Part shown: positions 32,508-36,162 of the stretch, one piece after another
Position numbering within the stretch: position 1 is the first letter of the stretch
How the letters are laid out: the number at the start of each line of letters is the position of its first letter
Assembly (NCBI GenBank): GCA_014584305.1
Contig: JACTND010000239.1
Span: forward strand, 1 to 36,162
Source: Planctomycetota bacterium
GTDB taxonomy: Bacteria > Planctomycetota > Planctomycetia > Pirellulales > Pirellulaceae
Direction of reading: 5' to 3'
Length of the DNA stretch: 36,162 bases
Notes under the pieces: model-generated
What the model was told of the DNA's origin: nothing
Seen by the model: the letters and a program-made list of their open reading frames with translations, nothing else
The model's database searches: none
Program-made: the position numbers and the translations under genes

Positions 32508-32904
32508 TTCAATCCTTTCTCTTTCTGGTGGTGACGATCGACAGCCCAGCGTTGGATCCCATTCGACCTTGCGATATGTCGAAGTACAAACCAGCCGCGT
32601 GAGCGAAGCCCGTCATGCTTCTGCCTGACTCACACTGCGGGGCGACATCCAATCCCGAAATATGCCCCGTCGATTTCTTCAACGGATGCCTGGCCATCGT
32701 TATTGTACGGCAAATGTGATTTCTAACCAAACCGAATATATTGAGTTTTGCACGCCAATTTCAACTTGGCGAACTCGCCGAAAATGTCGTAAACTGGCCT
32801 CCGCGTGTCAAACCGGTCACTCGTGTTCGGACATTTGTCGGCGCGCAAATTGGAATTGTGTTCCTGATTGTACGTTGGTTGTCGTTGTTGCAAGGAAGAG
32901 ATTC
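32508..32904. other. Divergent promoter region between M28-like and DUF4254 genes
   Basis: About 400 bp with no convincing gene. The frame of the DUF4254 gene is open upstream to 32662, but the translation there (Cys/Arg/Thr-rich) is not protein-like. The A/T-rich part around 32700-32760 (for example CCGAATATATTGAG) is the likely site of promoters; no boxes can be assigned firmly. Confidence 0.4.
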
Positions 32905-33519
32905 GTGCTGAATATTGAACACATTGCGGACCGGCAGATGGAATGGGTCGCCCGTTGGCACCGGGAACCTTTCGTGAACACGGAAGTCGGTGAACTCCAG
33001 CTGATTTGCGAACAACACCATTGGAATTTCTTATTGTGGCATGAAGAGGACCTGGCGCGCAATCCCGCCGCCAGTGACTCCGAGATTGCGGCCGTAAAAC
33101 GGCGTATCGATCGATACAACCAATTGCGCAACGATTGGATCGAACGCATCGATGACTTTATCAGCGAAACCTTGAGCTCCCTCGGCGTCCGACTGCGCCC
33201 CAGTGCGGAGACCAACACCGAAACTATCGGCAGTGTCATCGATCGGCTATCGATATTGGCATTGCGGATTTTTCATCTCGATGAGCAACGGGCCCGGCCC
33301 GATGTCGACGACGACCATCGCCGCCGCGTCCTCGGCAAGTTGGAGGTGTGCCTGCACCAACACACCTGGTTGGTGCGGGCCGCTGCACGCTTGGCGGACG
33401 GCATCCGATCCGGTCACTTTGAGCATCGCACATTTCGCCAAAACAAGATGTACAATGATCCCACGCTTAATCCCCAAATGTATCGTGTGGAACAACCTGC
33501 TGAAAAGAAAGTCGCCTGA
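32905..33519 (+). CDS. DUF4254 family protein
   Basis: A 204-residue, mostly helical cytoplasmic protein of the DUF4254 family, known mainly from Bacteroidota and Planctomycetota near surface-polysaccharide genes; its reaction is unknown. Marks are LQLICEQHHWNFLLWHEEDLAR (~32-53), VKRRIDRYNQLRNDWIERIDDFI (~66-88), SVIDRLSILALRIFHLDEQ (~112-130) and the ending FRQNKMYNDPTLNPQMY. The GTG at 32905 is chosen because GGAAGAG lies 4-10 nt upstream and the family N-terminus matches (LNIEHIADRQMEWV). Its stop overlaps the next start (TGATG), so the two are translated together. The HHW, WHEED and DR...L.LR...HL positions are the best candidates for a functional site. Confidence 0.88.
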   Translation: MLNIEHIADRQMEWVARWHREPFVNTEVGELQLICEQHHWNFLLWHEEDLARNPAASDSEIAAVKRRIDRYNQLRNDWIERIDDFISETLSSLGVRLRPSAETNTETIGSVIDRLSILALRIFHLDEQRARPDVDDDHRRRVLGKLEVCLHQHTWLVRAAARLADGIRSGHFEHRTFRQNKMYNDPTLNPQMYRVEQPAEKKVA

Positions 33520-34646
33520 TGAACCCAAACCCGCATGCGTCCTCGATTGACGCTGCGGCGCAAGCGAGAACCGCGCGGCCGTGTGTCAACCGACGCGGCC
33601 TGCGCTTCTGGTCGAGGGCGGCGCACCTGTTGGCCGCGGCCGTTGTGATGGCGGTCGCCTTTTCGTGGCTGGCGAATTGGACGGTATGGGCTGAACTTGT
33701 CAACAGCTTCCAGTTCGTTTTATTTTGGAGCCTAGTCGTATCTTGGTTTTCGCTGTGGTTGACGAAAGCCGTAGGATCGGCCTGCCCGGCCACATGCGAT
33801 GCCACCGAACCAGTCCCGGAAGGGACGTGCGCGCGCCGCCGCAGCGCTTTCCGAAGCTGCATACTACTGGCCGTTGTTGCTGTTCTGGCCGCGATCCATG
33901 GCTGGCGGGTCTTTAGCGTCTATTGGCCCGCGTCCCAACCTCCACCCGGTCCAACCTCGTTTCGAGTCATGACGTTCAATGTGATGGGAACAAATGTCGA
34001 TGACGAAGCAATCATGCGTGAAGTTCGTGCGGCATCGCCGGATATCCTGTTGATTTGGGAATTGACGTACGCGATGGCCAAACGTTTGGAAGCGCTCCGC
34101 GACGAATTTCCCTATGGGATGGACCGACCCCACTACTATTACACGCTCGGTTTTGCCGTGTACAGCAAGCACCCCTTGTCCGATCAGCGAGTCACGTGGT
34201 TGCCGGAGCGCATGTTATCCTGTCCCATTCCGGAAATGCACTTCGAGATCGGCGGCGAGCGAATTCGGGTTCTGGGAATTCACGCTTCCAATCCGATCCA
34301 TGGCTACACTTGGGAAATCCGTAATCGGCAATTGGCAGCACTAGCCGAATTGGTTCAATCATCCCCAGTACCCACGATCGTGATGGGGGATTTCAACGCT
34401 ACGCCGTGGTCGCCTCATATCCACCGTTTCCTACGGACAGCAGGGCTACGTGATACGCGACAGGGTCAGGGGCTGCACAACAGTTGGAATTCCATGTGCT
34501 TGTGGGTCGGACTTCCCATCGATCATATTTTCGTGTCGCCGGTGTTCCATGTTCTTAGGCGCCAATTGGGAAATCCGCAAGGATCCGACCATGTGCCGGT
34601 GATTTGCGACCTTTCCCTTTCTGTCGGCGGACAATCGTCTCATTGA
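33519..34646 (+). CDS. Membrane-bound endonuclease/exonuclease/phosphatase-family protein
   Basis: A 375-residue protein with about three N-terminal membrane segments (~28-50, 60-80 and 108-128), then an endonuclease/exonuclease/phosphatase (EEP) domain from ~148 on the outer side. EEP motifs are FRVMTFNVMG, ASPDILLIWEL (metal Glu), FAVYSKHPL, IRVLGIHASNP, TIVMGDFNATPWS (Asp and Asn), PIDHIFVSP and GSDHVPVICDL (catalytic Asp-His). All expected residues are present, so it is probably an active metal-dependent phosphodiesterase or phosphatase. Nucleic-acid, phospholipid and sugar-phosphate substrates are all possible. The layout (multi-helix anchor plus EEP) is common in bacteria. Overlap with the DUF4254 stop (TGATG) indicates coupling, and a joint role in envelope or surface-polymer metabolism is likely but inferred. 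Confidence 0.92.
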   Translation: MNPNPHASSIDAAAQARTARPCVNRRGLRFWSRAAHLLAAAVVMAVAFSWLANWTVWAELVNSFQFVLFWSLVVSWFSLWLTKAVGSACPATCDATEPVPEGTCARRRSAFRSCILLAVVAVLAAIHGWRVFSVYWPASQPPPGPTSFRVMTFNVMGTNVDDEAIMREVRAASPDILLIWELTYAMAKRLEALRDEFPYGMDRPHYYYTLGFAVYSKHPLSDQRVTWLPERMLSCPIPEMHFEIGGERIRVLGIHASNPIHGYTWEIRNRQLAALAELVQSSPVPTIVMGDFNATPWSPHIHRFLRTAGLRDTRQGQGLHNSWNSMCLWVGLPIDHIFVSPVFHVLRRQLGNPQGSDHVPVICDLSLSVGGQSSH

Positions 34647-34703
34647 AGGCGCGCCGGCCGTGGTCGCTGGGGAATCGAATGTGCCGCAGGAACGCGATCG
34701 CGT

Positions 34704-35057
34704 TTAATCGTCTGGCAAAGGAGCACGCGACTGATTTGTCGTTGGCGAGTGACTTCCCGTCAATGGGCCTTTAGCGCAATCCGCGCAGTCAGCGTCAGCG
34801 ATGGTCGGACGCGAACGTTCGCAGTCATACGTCGGAGTCGGACACGCAAGCGGCCGGTTGCAACTGGAAATGAAACGGAACGAACGAGCCGCAATCACGG
34901 TTCTCGCGCGGATGCCGACTCGCCAGCAAGCCAGACTCGATCCGCCGCATCGCACTGCGTTGGCATGTGTCGATCGACAGTCGAAATCCTGGGCCCAACC
35001 ATAGGAGGACCAACCCCAGAGAATGGTCACTACCAATAAATACATGACACGCCACAT
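34704..35057 (-). CDS. Possible small secreted Cys-rich protein (or frameshifted remnant)
   Basis: A 117-residue frame with a convincing signal peptide (MWRVMYLLVVTILWGWSSYGWA) and eight Cys in the rest. The first mature motif, CRSTHANAVRCGG, aligns with CPYTHADGRPCGG of the secreted protein at 28498-29334 (seven of 13 identical). Beyond that the two diverge here, while a neighbouring minus frame reads ESGLLASRHPRENRDC, faintly like ETGFLGQGPDCTNPNC of the other protein. The gene may therefore be a frameshifted relative. The remaining sequence is Arg/Pro-rich, so a chance ORF is not excluded. It is divergent from the choice-of-anchor-B gene. Confidence 0.45.
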   Translation of the reverse strand: MWRVMYLLVVTILWGWSSYGWAQDFDCRSTHANAVRCGGSSLACWRVGIRARTVIAARSFRFISSCNRPLACPTPTYDCERSRPTIADADCADCAKGPLTGSHSPTTNQSRAPLPDD

Positions 35058-35217
35058 GGGTTCACCAGTTTCTACTGAGCACGGTTCGCGAATTCCTTCA
35101 TCATGTCGGATTTTGGGCTCAAATCAAGTGCTTGTGAGTGCAGATTGAGTCCATTAGAATTTGGTCGGGGTGCGACAGTTCGTTTGCGATAAGTCGATTT
35201 GAATTGGGGGTCAACCA

Positions 35218-36162
35218 ATGTCAAGGCTAATGGGGATTCTGGGTTGGGTACTTACCGTAGTTGTTGTGAGTCACGTCGCCATTGGGCAATGCAATTGTGG
35301 GCACAAACACTGTACGTCTGGATGTATGTGCGGCTGCAATGCTCCCGAGAACCTACCTCCCGCCAGTCAACCTGGAGAGATGGTCTTTGATTCGTGGAAT
35401 GTCGAGCTTCTGGCGCGGCTGGCATTGGCGGATGTCGGCGTCACATCGGACAATGTGTTGGGGAACGATTGTTGGGGCTGGACGCATGGGCCGACGGGTC
35501 GGGAGTTTGCGATATTCTGCCTCACAAACGGTACAGCCTTCGTCGAGATTACCAATCCCGTCAATCCTGTTTATTTGGGAACTCTTCCGACCGCCCATGG
35601 CAATCAGGCGTGGCGGGACGCGAAAATATACAAGGACAACGTCTATATTGTCGCCGACGGCAGCGGCAACAGCCAACATGGCGTGCAAGTGTTTGACATG
35701 CGCCGCCTGTTGCGCGTCACTTCGCCGCAAACGTTTGCCGTCAATGCCCGATACACTGGCCTAGGGCGCGCCCACAACATTGCTATTAATGAGGCGACCG
35801 GATTTGCCTATGTCGTCGGGTCACCGAGTTTGAGTTCGCAAGGCGGCTTGATTATGCTCGATCTCAAACAGGGAATCATGCCCGTATTGGCCGGCGTGTA
35901 CAGCGGCGATGGCTATTGCCACGATGTTCAAGTGGTTCTGTACCATGGCGCCGACACCAATTTTACCGGTCCGCCGTTGGGACACCCAGGCAACCTGTTA
36001 GGACGCGAAATTGCGTTTTGCGCCAATGAAGATACGTTGACTATCGTCGATGTGACGAACAAACAGACTCCGGTGCTGATCTCGCGGACCCCCTATCCGC
36101 AGCACGGATACACCCATCAAGGATGGCTGAGTGAAGACCATCGTTTTTTCTTTGTCGATGAT
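35218..36162 (+). CDS. Choice-of-anchor B family secreted protein, cut by window end
   Basis: The frame is open from an ATG at 35218 to the window edge (315 codons, no stop). A signal peptide (LGWVLTVVVVSHVAIG) is followed at once by a Cys/His-rich stretch, CNCGHKHCTSGCMCGC, with six Cys and two His in 16 residues. Then comes the choice-of-anchor-B (LVIVD-type propeller) domain: CWGWTHGPTGREFAIFCLTNGTAFVEITNPVNPVYLGTLPT (~75-115), WRDAKIYKDNVYIVADG, HGVQVFDMRRLLRV, FAYVVGSPSLSSQGGLIMLDL and HGYTHQGWLSEDHRFFFVDD. Proteins of this group are exported and often anchored by variable C-terminal signals; that end is missing here. The metal-binding-like segment is unusual for the family as I know it. 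Confidence 0.9.
   Translation, partial: MSRLMGILGWVLTVVVVSHVAIGQCNCGHKHCTSGCMCGCNAPENLPPASQPGEMVFDSWNVELLARLALADVGVTSDNVLGNDCWGWTHGPTGREFAIFCLTNGTAFVEITNPVNPVYLGTLPTAHGNQAWRDAKIYKDNVYIVADGSGNSQHGVQVFDMRRLLRVTSPQTFAVNARYTGLGRAHNIAINEATGFAYVVGSPSLSSQGGLIMLDLKQGIMPVLAGVYSGDGYCHDVQVVLYHGADTNFTGPPLGHPGNLLGREIAFCANEDTLTIVDVTNKQTPVLISRTPYPQHGYTHQGWLSEDHRFFFVDD

Noticed and set aside
1-36162. tRNA, rRNA or riboswitch genes
   Set aside because: Intergenic stretches were scanned by eye for T-arm and conserved rRNA strings; none was found. A covariance-model search would be decisive.

Overview
The window reads as ordinary chromosome from a member of the Planctomycetota, probably close to the Pirellulales. 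This is inferred from gene content: a giant Ser/Thr kinase-WD40 protein paired with an ECF sigma factor, a DUF1571 protein, a TonB-like protein fused to a terpenoid-cyclase-type toroid next to ExbB/ExbD, CsrA with a planctomycete-type small partner, DUF4254, and many short secreted or membrane proteins of unknown function. Genes are densely packed on both strands in short operons. I saw no complete insertion sequence, prophage, CRISPR array, tRNA or rRNA.

Layout. 0-4.4 kb: a possible gene tail, a MurB-like protein (-), an RlmM-like rRNA methyltransferase (+), a membrane-anchored protein with a charged tail (-) and FabI (-). 4.5-11.6 kb: a plus-strand run of a GAF/sigma-54 activator, glycerate 2-kinase, pyruvate phosphate dikinase, a small TPR protein and 3-methyladenine DNA glycosylase; the middle genes look like a three-carbon (glycerate/PEP/pyruvate) metabolic module. 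11.7-14.7 kb: a sugar-phosphate isomerase/epimerase-like protein (-), a DUF1571 protein (+) and an unknown protein with two cysteine clusters (+). 14.9-15.4 kb: csrA and a conserved partner (-). 15.4-16.3 kb: a long stretch with no convincing gene, carrying a terminator-like hairpin. 16.3-19.6 kb: an ExbB-ExbD-(TonB-like/toroid) operon (-). 20-21.9 kb: a ribbon-helix-helix protein (+), a HAMP-like membrane protein (-) and a divergent two-repeat protein (+). 21.9-27.5 kb: kinase-WD40, ECF sigma factor and ribosomal protein bS21 (all -). 28-31.5 kb: a small coiled protein, a REP-like repeat patch, a secreted Cys-containing protein, a large unknown protein and a membrane protein. 31.5-34.6 kb: a glutaminyl-cyclase-like M28 protein (-) and a translationally overlapping DUF4254/endonuclease-exonuclease-phosphatase pair (+). 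The window ends inside a secreted choice-of-anchor-B protein with a Cys/His-rich N-terminus.

The points most worth following are: (1) the MurB-like protein, whose three catalytic positions all appear substituted; (2) the ExbB/ExbD operon, whose third component joins a TonB-like membrane anchor to a squalene-cyclase-like toroid; (3) G-rich REP-like repeats that form part of the ExbB signal-peptide coding sequence and recur 9 kb away; (4) an 11-codon leader ORF overlapping the start of rpsU; (5) the Cys-cluster protein and the 524-residue protein of unknown function. All family assignments come from reading motifs by eye; no database search was possible.
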